From: Gliomastix tumulicola
Lineage: Eukaryota > Ascomycota > Sordariomycetes > Hypocreales > Bionectriaceae
Direction: 5' to 3'
Assembly (NCBI GenBank): GCA_001599755.1
Contig: BCHX01000005.1
Span: 2,290,409 to 2,354,408, forward strand
Length of the DNA stretch: 64,000 nucleotides
The translations under genes were made by a program, and so were the position numbers. This document shows positions 42,846 to 53,918 of this stretch, piece after piece. The notes beneath the pieces are model-generated. The model ran no database searches. It saw nothing but the letters and a program-made list of their open reading frames with translations, and was not told the origin of the DNA. Numbering within the stretch: the first letter of the stretch is position 1; each line of letters opens with the position of its first letter.

Positions 42846-43046
42846 GTGCTACTCCCTCGCTCTCTCTCTGTGTGTCTCGACTCGTCGTCCTGCCTCGGGT
42901 GCTATGAATATGTGCTATACGGCGTCTGCGAGGGAATAGAAAAAAACAACATCATGCTGCTGAACGGAAATGCATTAAAAAGCAGACGAGGCGGTGGAGG
43001 CTATGAGCCTATTTGAGCGGATGAGAGGCCCCCTGGTCAGGGCCCC

Positions 43047-45679
43047 TCACTGGTGTTGGTGCTGGTAATGATGGTCGTCGTCACCATCGTGATGCAGCGT
43101 GACGCTGTTGAACTCGAGGAAGGGATCCGCAACCTCGCCGCCAGGCGTAGCGAGGCCGCTGTCCAAAGGAACGCCAGTCATGGCCTTGGAGCCACTGATA
43201 TCGACGCTCTGGCTCTCCTTGACGTTGCGGAAGTTGGGCGTCTCGTTGCCCTTGGGCGTCGACGGCACGATCGGGGGTTTCATGTGACGGATGAGGGCCC
43301 ACTGAGTCGTACGGAAGAAGGGGTGCGCCTTGATGTCTGATGCTCCGGCGCGGGCTCCCAGTCTCCTGTTCTCATCCTTGATCAACAATTTCCTAATCAG
43401 AGATTTGCAGACACTGTGTCGTACGTGTTAGTTTCCCTGTCCAGATCCGCGAATATTCTCTCGTCGAGACAACTACTCACTTTGACACCTGAGGCGAGCC
43501 CTGCTGATCCGGGAAAGGAATCTCCTCTCTAAGGATGTTGGCAAACGTGGCGTTACGGTTCTTGCCCTTGAAGGGCGTCGTGCCGTAGAGCATTTCGTAG
43601 ATCAGGATGCCGAGCGTCCACCAGTCAACGGCGCTCGTGTGTCCGCTGCCCTTGATGACCTCAGGGGCAATGTACTCCTCCGTGCCGACGAACGAGTTGG
43701 TCCGGAAGTTTGCAATGCAAGATCGCGTGTCGATCGTGGGTAGCGAATCGGTTCTAGCACCATTCTTGCCCACAATCATAGTCGGCTTGCCACCAGGGTC
43801 GGACTGCTTCGAGAGATCAAAGTCAGACAACATGATGTGTCCAGACTGGTGGAGAAGAATATCTGCAGCATAGTGGTCAGCAACTTGTGTCCTTCAGCGA
43901 AGCCATTCGCTCGCTACTCACTCTCGGGCTTGAGATCACGGTAGATGAAGCCCATCAAATGCAAATACTCCAGGGCAGCCGTAACCTCGGCGGCGTAGAA
44001 ACGAGCATCGTCCTCAGGGATGCATTTGCCGGGGCGTGTCTGCAGAGCGCGGAAGAACTCTCCACCGCTGCAGTATTCCATGCACAGGTACAGATACTCC
44101 TCCGACTGGAACGAATGATATAAGGTGACGATGAAGGGGTGGTTGCTCGTCGCCAGGATTTCCTGCTCCGCCAATGCGCGCTTGATCTTGTTCCGCTTGA
44201 TCATCTCCTTCTTGCTCAACACTAGCCATGCCCATCATATTAGTACTTGTCCGCGTGCTCTCTTGAGAATAGATTGATCGCCGTACCTTTCATAGCGTAG
44301 AGCCGGCTGCTCTTCTTCTCCCGAACCAGATACACCTTGCCGACATCACCCTTGCCAATAAGTTTCACCTTATCGAAGCTCGCAGGGTTGACCTCCACAG
44401 TCCGGACCTTGATAGAGTTGGCGCTGTATGTCCTGCGGAACGATCGCCCCTGCGTGGGCACGGGGAGGGAGGAGAGCGTGTCCTCCTCGAGGGTTGTGCC
44501 GCCGAGGGACAGGGCCTTGGCCGCCTCCGACTTGGCCTCGACCGCGGACAGGGAGCCCCCGATGAGAGGGTCCTTGCCGAGCTCCGCGGTGGCCGGGCGC
44601 TCGCCATTGGCAGGGTGCTTGCCAGCCTCGCCGGCCTTGAAGAGGCCCTGGGCATTCGGCGCGCTGGCAACCCTCCGCAGTCTCCTGGCGAGCTCCTCCT
44701 TGGTCTCGGCGGTAGCCTGGTCGCTCGACACGGTGCCGTCGGGGCCCGAGATCTTGAGGGTCGGCGTATCGGGCGGGCTGGGAGGCACGGAGCCCTCGTT
44801 GTGATGGCGCAGGCCCGGCAGGCCCTGGTGAGCGAAATAGGGATTGGCCTGGGCGGTCGGGCTCAGGGCCTCCTGGATCTGGTTGCCCTCGCTGGCGACG
44901 GTCTGGGACCGCAGGCGGCCGACGGTGCTGCTGAAGAAGCGGCCGCGGAAGGGCCTCGCGGGGCCAGAGCCGGGTGCATCACCGTCATGGGAGCTGTTCT
45001 TCTCTTTGATGTCCCTGTCCTTCTCCCTCTCCTTCTCCTTGTCGCTGGTGGCGGTGCCGTTGCTACTGGTGCTGCTGCTGATGCGGAAGAGGTTGCGCAG
45101 GCGGGTGCTGACCTGGCCGCCGCCAGAGCCGCCGCCGCCGTTGGAGGTCTTGGAGGGCATCTTCTTGGGGGTGGTGGTGCGGTGGTGGGTCGAGACGTCA
45201 GGTGAGGATCGATCACGCAGTCGATTCCATGTTCGCCTCAGCAAATTGGCTCGCCGGGGGCTGGCGCTGGGGGACGATGCGTCGAGAGCGAGGTCGTGGC
45301 GGCGGTGCGACGACGGGACGGGCGGTGATTGAGGACGAGGAGAGGAGGCAGAGGCGGGAGCAGCGACGGGGACGATGGATTTGACGACGACTGAGGCCTC
45401 TGGCGGTGGCTGTTGCTTGGAGGAGGCAGAGGCAGAGGCAGCGTTGTGCAGCGGTCGGTGCTGGAGGTGAGAAAGTTGGGGACCAGAATCAGGACCACCT
45501 GCAGTGTCCACTGCTGGAGCCGGTGCTGGGGCCGACGCTGGCGCTGCCCACGGCTGGACTGTTAGTGGCTGCAGCGCTGGCTCAAGTGCTGGCTCCAGGC
45601 CTGGCTTTAGCACCGGCGCAGGCGCAGCACCACCAGCCAGCGGGTCCTCCGCTGCGGATGCCTGAGGCACAAGCCCCAT
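43047..45679 (-). CDS. nrc-2: AGC protein kinase, NRC-2/Fpk1 (flippase kinase) type
   Basis: Four exons (45679-44287, 44221-43922, 43862-43481, 43413-43047), GT-AG introns of 65, 59 and 67 nt, 813 residues. The first 430 residues are disordered, Pro/Ala/Ser-rich. The kinase core begins with KLIGKGDVGKVYLV and YAMKVLSKKEMI, continues with EYCSGGEFFRALQTRP and IYRDLKPENILL, and has DFDLSKQ in place of DFG, a diagnostic of the NRC-2/Fpk1 and plant AGCVIII group. An insertion in the activation segment precedes SFVGTEEYIAPEVIKGSGHTSAVDWW. The tail RRLGARAGASDIKAHPFF and PFLEFNSV completes the AGC extension. In yeast this group activates phospholipid flippases; in Neurospora it represses conidiation. 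Confidence 0.96.
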
Positions 45680-47505
45680 GTCCCGTACCTCGCCGCCTGT
45701 CGTAAGCTGTAAAGGTACTCCGAACTCCGTGCCTCCGTATTACAAACAACCCTCCAGTCCAGCGACGACGGGCGAGAGAGAGTCTCGGAAACTGTCCAGT
45801 TCCAGGCCCGGTCCTCTTGCAGGCTCAAGCAGGCCTAGCCGGGGCCTTGGTTGCTCCCACCCCCCGGAACTTGCACTGAGTCCAGCCTATCAGACCAATT
45901 GCCGGCGCACCAGCCCACGTTTTCTCCCTCGTTTCGCTTCCTTGCCTGTTCCAGCGATTTCGTTCTCGTTTCAAACGTGCGCCCGCGCGTGGCGTGTGGG
46001 AGCGTTTGTGTGTGTGTCTGTCTGTTCTGTTCGTCTAGCGGGTTCTACCGCCTGGGATTACTTTGTTCGGCTCGGCTTTCAGATCGGGACTTGCCCGCTT
46101 GCGCTATCTTTCTGGATTTCTGGTTGGCGCTGCTGTAGGTCATGGGGTTGGGTTGGTGATGACGTCGGGGGAGGGCGTTGCCAGTGCGCTTGTATTATTA
46201 GTAACTCGAACCTGCACCTCGGGGCCTCGAGCAGTGATCATCAGCCACACACTCTCTCTCTCTCTCTCTGCCGGGTCCCCGTTGGAGGCGGTCAGCGACA
46301 AAGCCCAGGGGCGGCGGCAACGTGAGACATTGGAAATGCACCACCGCTCGTATCTGGATTTCTAGCGCGTTCGGCGTGGCGAACAGTGACCAAGATCGCG
46401 AGGGGGACGGATGGACATTCAGAAGCACGGGGCAGTGAGAGGCAGAGCAGGGCAGTCAGTGAAAAGAGGGCTGCCTCCTCCGTCATTGGCGCTTGGGTGT
46501 GTCGCCATTCCGAGGGCACGGCATTCCTTGCTGGAAGGAGCAATGCAGTTCCAGTTGCATTTGCTGTTGCCGTTGCATTGCCCAGCAAGGCTGCCCGCAT
46601 TCCGCAGGCTTCATGCGCCGCCCACTGTAACTTGACAATGCAGCAGCTTGTCCCGTCCCGTCTTTCCTCGTCTCACACTGATTATCAACCAACGTAACGG
46701 CTACCTCCCTGCCAACAAGACCGCGCCAAACACCGAGTCCCGCCGCAAAATCAACTGATTGAGGCTGTACAGCGTTCAAAAAGAGACAAAACGCACGTAC
46801 CCCTCGGCGCGACTTGGACCGCGAAAATCCCAAACTCCGCACTCCCTCCTCCTCCCCCCCTTCCCTTCGCTCTCGCTCTTCATTCGTCATCGGAGTATTA
46901 CTGTGCCCTGTCGCACCGAAATGAGGGACTGGATCTCCCCAGCCAGCCCAAAGGGAGCAGGAAAACGTCAAGCCACCCAGGTCTATATTATAAATCAAAC
47001 CTTTCTGTTCTCCTCCCAGGGGCCAAGACACACCCACCACACCACTCCTCCCACCACCACCATGCCAGGCAGCCATTGTGCTCTCTTTTTTTTTTTTTGG
47101 ATTGCTCATGCAAGCTCGATGCTACCTGCTCTCCTCCCCCCCTCGTGTCATGCGTGCATGCAATAATTGTGTTCCTATAAGGGGTCTAGTGATCTTGGAG
47201 CTGGACTAATACTCAAGTGTCTGGTGACCCTCGAGAGGAAGCGATGCATGCAGATGTGCTGTTGGGGTGTGTCATCGCCAAGCATGGAATACTAATCGTC
47301 TTGCCCACACGGACCGTCTTCTTCGAACTTTCTGCAGAGCTTGTATTTGTTCAAACACGATAAGGTATAACCCGGCTCTCGCGGGTATCCAAATTAGACC
47401 GTTTGAGGATGAGCTGCCAGGTGTGCACCGATAGGCCCGAATGTATTGTTACAAGGCATGCGTCTCTCGCCCAGCGCATTAATCAGTTGTCCGTCAACAA
47501 CCCCC
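45680..47505. other. Long intergenic region upstream of the NRC-2-like kinase
   Basis: About 1.8 kb. Includes a CT repeat near 46252-46269, GT-rich stretch near 46005-46022, and pyrimidine runs near 46846-46875. Frames of up to 208 codons lack domains. Probably a long kinase leader and promoter plus the 3' region of the C2H2 gene. Confidence 0.5.
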
Positions 47506-47826
47506 TTACTCTGCCTCCTCTAGACCGTCCTCGCTCTCAGACGGAAGGTTCCTGTCCCGTTCTATGAGCAGCCGCTTCAGCTTCTTCCGGTTTTCCCTCC
47601 ACGTCGCGTAGTCCTCGATGACTTGATCCTTGATCGACGGTGTAACCTGGTTCCCATCCGCGTCCTTCAGGTAGGAAGGCACACCGTCCTCCTCGTCAGC
47701 AACCCCTTTCCTCTTCCCAAACCAGCCGCTATTCCGCGGCCCATCACCTACATGCCAGCTAAACGGCACCATATGCTCGCTCTCCACATGCGCCTCCAGC
47801 TCCTTCACCCGGGCCAACTCCCTGCC

Positions 47827-47863
<37 letters not shown>

Positions 47864-48100
47864 GCCAGCCCGCACTTCCCCCAGCGACACCGCCGTCTAA
47901 TAATGTCAGCCCTCTCCAGCGGCCGCAGGTGCACGATGCGCACATGCCGTCTCAGCGTCTCCAGGTTGTGCAGCTCCGCCTTGCAGCCCCTCCACTCGCA
48001 CAGGAACGCGACGAACGCGACGTTCTGCCTGCGATACACCTCCACCGGCGGCGGAGACGGCTGCTTCGGCGGTCTGCCCCTGCGCTTGACAACGATGGTA

Positions 48101-48134
<34 letters not shown>

Positions 48135-48732
48135 AAGCAGCGGCAGCAGCGGCGGCGGGCTTGATCTTCTTCGCGGCTCTGGGACGCGTCGGCGAGGTGC
48201 CTCCTCGTACGGCGGCGTACGACATGCCGGGCCTCCAGCCCTTGGGTCTGCCTCTCTTCGAGCTGCCCGGTGTCTGCGGCGTCATTGCGCCCGTCGTCTT
48301 GGTGGTAGGTTGTGGCGACGGTTGAACGGTGCTGAGCTGTGCGACGGCCGCCTGTCGTTGGGGTATCCGTTGCGGCAGCGGTACTGACGTCTGCTTCACG
48401 CGCGGTCGATTCGTGGCTTTACTGGCCGTGTCCGACACGATCACCGCCGGCCTGGCACTGCCGCTCTGTCCTAGCTGTTGGGGCGTCTCGTCGTGAATGA
48501 CCTCCGTCTCTTCGTAGTCGCTCCTCCGTCCAGCGGGCAGCGTACCCAACCTCACCGGTATCCTAGGCAGAGGCACCGGGGTCTCTGAACGATTCGCAGG
48601 CTTTGACGACCCGGCCAGCAGATCATCCGCGTTCATGGACGATGCCCTGTGTGCGCCGCTCATGGTGTGCTGATGGGCCGCATGGCCGTGGTTGTTGACG
48701 CTCTTGAAGCCGCTTCTCTGCTGCATGTCCAT
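47506..48732 (-). CDS. C2H2 zinc-finger protein with AT-hooks
   Basis: Single exon, 408 residues. Two AT-hook-like segments, KRGRPKGWRPG and VKRRGRPPK, flank an Ala/Asp repeat (ADADADAD) coded by GTC/GGC repeats. The finger region reads CEWRGCKAELHNLETLRRHVRIVH (C2H2), then CRWGKCG...LEAHVESEH, a second, longer finger interrupted by a run of nine Asp. The C-terminus is charged and ends DGLEEAE. It should be a nuclear DNA-binding regulator. A conserved single-copy fungal gene of unknown targets is the likeliest identity. Confidence 0.85.
47830..47858. repeat. GTC microsatellite encoding poly-Asp
   Basis: Nine tandem triplets inside the second zinc finger of the C2H2 gene, so length changes would alter the finger spacing. 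Confidence 0.9.
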
Positions 48733-49260
48733 CCTGAAGCGTCAAGGCTTCCCTAACCCGAAACACGTAGTGGTAAACCCAATTACATGCGTAGGTGGCG
48801 TTTCGTTCGTGTGTTATGGCTCAGATAGTTTCAGAATCGAGTGCGATGAGTGAGAAAGCTGCGTGTTGAATGATGGTGCGAGAAGGAGTACAACCGCTGG
48901 GATGAAAGTATGAGGAAGGAAGCCGAGAAGATGCGAGTGTCCCACTTATTTATAAGGACTGTGACACAAAAAAGCGCCACTTCTCGCTGTGCAACAGCCG
49001 GCACGTGCTGTTACTTTATGTCAACATCCTGCTCCTTAAACATCACTTCCATTCCTGATTCCCGTCATATCAGAATTAAACATGGACACATCAATTAGGA
49101 AATATCAACGCCATACAAAACTAGCTAAACAGAACTGGTCATTACCATCGTCAACGTCTCTCAATCGCACCCCCGGCCTCAATCAAGTACAGATACACAT
49201 GGCGCCCAACAACTCGAGCATGTACTTTCCCCCCCCCTTCCCATCCTGCGTGGGCGAGGC
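48733..49260. other. Intergenic between C2H2 and tricalbin-like genes
   Basis: About 530 bases, C2H2 promoter plus the 3' region of the next gene. Nothing recognised. Confidence 0.55.
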
Positions 49261-52200
49261 TTAGACCTCAGTCTCCACGTCGGGCTGTCGGCCCTCAAGA
49301 GCACCCAGAGTACGAATCTTGCGCAGAGCAAACTTGGTCTCGTTCTTGGCAAACTGGGCGTTCCGCAGCGGCCGCCACTGCATGAGACCACGATGCTTCC
49401 GGTGCAGATCCCGGCTGCGCGTTTTGAAGTCCTTGTACGCGCCGATAGGCCCATGGCCGCTCTTCTTAGAAGACTCCGTGCCTTGCGTGGCCATCGAGTG
49501 ACCGTCGGTCTCCTGGGAGGGCCGTGACGGCTCGCTCCTATCGCCATCGTGCTCGGCATCATGCAGACCAAGATCGGGGTCGTCGCTGTCGTCTTCCTCG
49601 TGCTCGAACTTATCCGTCTCCTCGCTGTTCCGCTCGTTGTCCTTGGTGGCTGCCAACTGTGCAGGGTCCTTACCAAAAGCCCCCGTCCAATCTGTGCCAT
49701 CCTTGGCCATCCACCTGTCCTTTTCCTTCGCATCAGCCTGGGCGAGAACGTCACGACCATCCGTGAGGGATTCGTCGTGAAGCTTCTGAATCAGAGGAGG
49801 AACCTCAGTCTTGACCTCGCCCTGGCGCACGCCCTCGGCATAGCAAGCCTCCCAAGCTTCGATGGTTTCTCGGGAATCATTGTCGCTGACGAAACGAATG
49901 TGATCAGTGTCAGTACCCGGAGAGAAGCGGCCCCTGAAACGGACACGGCCAATCTCTTCAATGTCTGTGTCGGGGATCTCCTTGAAGTTCTCTTGGGTGA
50001 TGTAGTTCTGGGACAGCCGTACACTGTTGCTGCAAGTAAAGAGGGGAATGTCAAATTCCTTCTCCTCGCCGTCAACCAGCTCCAGGAGCCAGAGGGCAGC
50101 AAAGGCATCGGGGCCACGCTTGCCCGCAGGGTGCAGCTCGAAGAAGATGGGAGATCGATAACGGTGCCTCACGGGGAGACGAATCTTCGTACTGTGCCCC
50201 TCGCCACTAATGTTGAACGAGACAGCGCCCTCTTCCTTGGTCATCAGGGTCCTCTTGATGTTGGCAGAGGATCCGCCAGTGCGCAGCCTGAGTCTCGAGT
50301 TGGCCGAGTAGTTGCTGATGGAAATTGAGTCGGAGAGGAACTCAAAGGTTCCAATATCCCAACCAAGTTGAGGCGGAGGAAGCATCAACTCGATGGAGCG
50401 GAAGAGAAGCGAAATGCGGATTCGACCAAAGCCGATGCCACCATCCAGAGGATACCAGCGAGTAGCTTCGCTAGCAGTCTGCAGAATATCGGAAATCTTG
50501 AGGGGAACGACGCCGATAATGGGATCGTGCTGCCTGTTTCGAGAGTCACGGACGGCAACGGTGACAATCGCAGAACGCCAATCCCTGATGAACTTCTCGG
50601 TGCCAGCGTTGAAGATAGGCTGGGAGGAGACGACCTTGGTTCTGGTCTTGTACACAAGATCGTCGTTGACCAGGATAGTACAGTACGAGCTTGGGAGTGA
50701 CTTGCCCTCCTCCTCCTTGACTTCGCCAGCTTCTGGTCGAGCAGGTTCAAACTCCTTGCCCTTGCGCGAGCCGGTGGTGCCCTTCATGTTTGCGAGCTCA
50801 AGACCAACGATTTGATGTACAACGATGCTGAGCACACCGGACGGCCAGAGAGGATCAGGGGGAGTGTGAACGACAGCATCTTCCTCCTGAGATTCAATGG
50901 CTCCCTTCTTGTCCTGAAGCTCGGGCTTATCAGCCAGCTCCTTAGGGAGGTTGATATCCTGGCCAGCTGTGCGGAGGGCCTTGCGGAACTGCGTCTTTCC
51001 GAAGAATCCAACTTCCCAGTGGAGTTCTCCGGGCATCGTGCTCTCGGCGCCGACGCCCTGGAGCTTCGAGGTCTGGGGGAACATCTTTCCGGGGTGCTGG
51101 ATCAGCTTTTGGATGCTAAGCTCGACCTTTCCAACAACATCGTCGGCGGAGGATCGATCACTGTCCCACAGCTCCACAGACAGCTGCTCGTCCGCCTTGA
51201 TGAGATCCGTTGTGACGAGGAGACCACAGCTTTCCTCAAAGACGGGATTCAGATCGTCCTGAATGACACGCGTGCAAAACTGGGGCTTAGAAAACTTGCT
51301 CCAGCTGATGGTGATGTATGGGTCTGAACCACCGCCCTTACTTCCTCGCTGGTCCTGTTTGCTTAGGCCAACAGCCTTGTGAATACGGATAAAGATGACA
51401 CCCAAGGCATCGGTTTCTTTCTTGATGTCGTCACCCTGGAGCATCTTGCTCAAGTCAATGGTCATGCTCTTAGGAGCAACGTACATCGAAGCGGCCGCGC
51501 TGATTGCCCAATTAACAAAGTTGGAGATGAGAGGTAGGTTCAGAATGTTGACTCCCCTCTCAATCATGGGCGTGCATCCGGCCTGGACCTTCGGGACGCC
51601 CATGAGAGTGAACGTCACCGTCTTCAAGAATGGCGGCTCGGGAGTAAGTTGGAAACGGACTCGGGCCGTAGCCACGAGACCAATCAGTTCCACCCAGATG
51701 GGCAGTGGGACGCCGAAAAGGCCCTTGACACCGAGGTAGAACACAAGTTGCATACCCATGTTTCGGGCCTTGGAAGCGATGTCCTGTCCAGACGGCTTGG
51801 CGTGGTACGCCACCGACACCTCCATGTTGTAGAAGGAACCGGCCTCTTCTATGGCGGCGAGCTCATTGGGGTCGACCTGAGCCTCGTTCTTCTTGTGGAT
51901 CTCGTCCTTGATATCCTTGACATGGGAGTCGGGGAGGGCTCGCATGTTGAGGATGCGGAGCGGGTTGTTTCCCTGGGAGATGTCCGCAACCCGGACGTTC
52001 TCAATGATTCCGGGGACCGATGCAGCCATAACGTCTTCGAGGCTGTGGAAGTTTGGTCAGTACGACACGGAGAAAGAAGTAATTCGCGGGGTACGCGGTC
52101 GAGTGTATATGCGCCTCAAGTATTTATCGGATTGCGTGCAGGGGTTTCTGGGAAACTTACGTATCGGCGACACCGGCAAACATCTCGGGGTTGATGAGGC

Positions 52201-53033
52201 CCCAGCCAATTCCAAGAGCCGTGTTCATCCACTCAACCGACTCGGGAATCAGATTGGCCGTCGCCGTCTCGCCACGCTCCTGCTCGCTCGCCCACTCGTG
52301 GTCCCGACCCTGTCGAATCAGGTCCTTGATCCAGAGCCAGACACCGGAGGCGACGCAGAAACCCAGCGGGATCAGACCAAGCAGCCGCCCACCAAAGAAG
52401 CGGCCGACGAAGATGATGGCGATGAAGATGCCGCCGCAGAGAAAGTTGCCGCGGTTCTCGAGGTGGGTGAACATGGGCTCGTAGCTGACGGAGGGGGTCT
52501 TGTAGAATAGGACCGAGGTCTTCTCGCTGCGGATGGGCACGTCCGAGGTCGAGCCCTCCTGGACCGGGTCGGGAGGAGCCGTCACGTCTTGTGCGTGGCG
52601 GTACTCCTCGCCGGACATCTTGGAGGTTGCGGCAATGGTCGCCGGCTTTCCGAGGTTCTCGTTGGGGACGGACAGCTAGGCATCAGTAGTGTCAGCCCGT
52701 TGGATACGCTGAATGGGCTGCGAGGGGTAGCACACGCACCTGTGGGTTCTCGACAGCATCCTCATAGCTGAGCTTGACGTCGCGGATTTCGACGTCCTTG
52801 CCCGTGACGGGATCCCGAACGGAGCGGGTGTCCTTCCTGTTCGGCTTGCCCTCATTCTTATGGGGCTTGGCCTCGTTGGAGTGCTTGTTCTTCTTGAACT
52901 CGGCGTCAATGGCAGCATCGCGCTGTTTCTTCTCGGCGTCGAGCTGGGCCATGAATTCCTGGATGTTGGGCACCTTGTTGGTGGCACTGTAGTGCTGCTT
53001 GCCCGAAGGCGCCACGTGCTCGTCGATGTTCAT
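49261..53033 (-). CDS. mug190: Tricalbin/Mug190-like protein: membrane anchor, SMP and C2 domains
   Basis: Three exons (53033-52740, 52675-52161, 52042-49261) with introns of 64 and 118 nt, 1,196 residues. A hydrophobic hairpin (NFLCGGIFIAIIFVGRFFGGRLLGLIPLGF) near residues 150-185 anchors it to the ER. The SMP lipid-transfer region follows (WMNTALGIGWGLINPEMF... to PLISNFVNWAISAAASMYVAPKSM). A C2 domain reads VIFIRIHKAVGLSKQDQRGSKGGGSDPYITISW, and a second begins GVLSIVVHQIVGLELANMKG. The C-terminus is charged. This is the domain order of tricalbins and of the S. pombe Mug190 protein, which act at ER-plasma-membrane contacts. Intron 2 contains a piece of the hairpin repeat. Confidence 0.9.
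52101..52130 (-). repeat. MITE-like hairpin repeat, partial copy C in an intron
   Basis: Read on the minus strand this reads CCGATAAATACTTGAGGCG followed by CATATACACTC, matching about 30 bases of one end of copies A and B. The rest of the element is not recognisable. It lies inside intron 2 of the tricalbin-like gene, which at 118 nt is the longest intron here. Confidence 0.5.
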
Positions 53034-53809
53034 CTTGGCTGTGTTCTGGTGGTCAAGATGCTGGGCTCGTTAGCTGCTGTCTATCTCACTCGGCACATTC
53101 TACGAATGGAGGAATGTAGCCAAGGCCACCTGCTGCTGAGGTGGAAGTTGTCGAGAGCAGACGCAAGAGGAGGAAGGTGGGAGGGAGTGAGGATGACTGG
53201 GGGATCTGTAGTAGTTAAAAAGCAAGATTAACCCCCTGGGATTTCCCAAAGATAAGGTAGGTAAGTCAAGGACGAGAATTTGGGCCATGACGACGCCCAA
53301 CTCAGCTTGTGCTGATCCAGCTCAAAGCTTCTGATCACCAACTTTCTGTGTAAGTCCAGCCGTTTGATCGATGACGTCGATTTGATGTGGGCGGAACGCG
53401 ACTCGGCGGGTACTTGCATCGCCGTGGATCTGACGTAGCAACTGCAGGTATCCGGCGTGTAAATCCACCCCACTTGCCCGGTGCAGCCTGATCGTCACAG
53501 GCCCTGTGCTTGACCTTGGATTCAGGGTAGAATTTCAGATAAACAAGATTTTTCCCACCACAATTGCGTCGATGGCTGTTGTATTTGCCATTGATTCGCC
53601 ATCCTGCCGCTGCTACCTCGCATGATTCTGTGCACGATTTGGGGACCACGCTTGACCGGGATGAATACATTACCGTGAAGCTGCGCCCATAAGGTACAGC
53701 AAACTGTCTCATTAGTGAGCTCAGGTCATCGCATCGTCATCGTGCACCACACCATCGTCGCCTTCATCCCTACACCGGCTTAGCTCCGTTCAGCTAGCAG
53801 ATCAATGTA
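53034..53809. other. Intergenic upstream of the tricalbin-like gene
   Basis: About 780 bases between that gene's start and the left end of the transposon. No gene recognised. The TA target duplication (53808-53809) is at its right border. Confidence 0.55.
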
Positions 53810-53918
53810 CCCATTGGCGAAAGTAAGGTGGGGCCCCTTAGTAGCCTACTAAGGGATTTTTCAACTTCCCTTAGTAGGTATATAAAACATAGGTTAGAGC
53901 AAAAAACCTAGGTCACCC
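53810..53918 (+). repeat. Left terminal inverted repeat
   Basis: The first 109 bases of the element, running to GGTCACCC. It includes the near-palindrome CCTTAGTAGCCTACTAAGG. Confidence 0.92.

Larger units (their letters stand above)
42176..43046. other. Intergenic with poly-C/ambiguous base and GAT microsatellite
   Basis: Holds an ambiguous base (n) at 42560 followed by a run of C to 42574, a TATATG repeat near 42272-42290, and a GAT triplet repeat near 42816-42845. It also contains the NRC-2-like kinase 3' region. No gene recognised. Confidence 0.7.
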
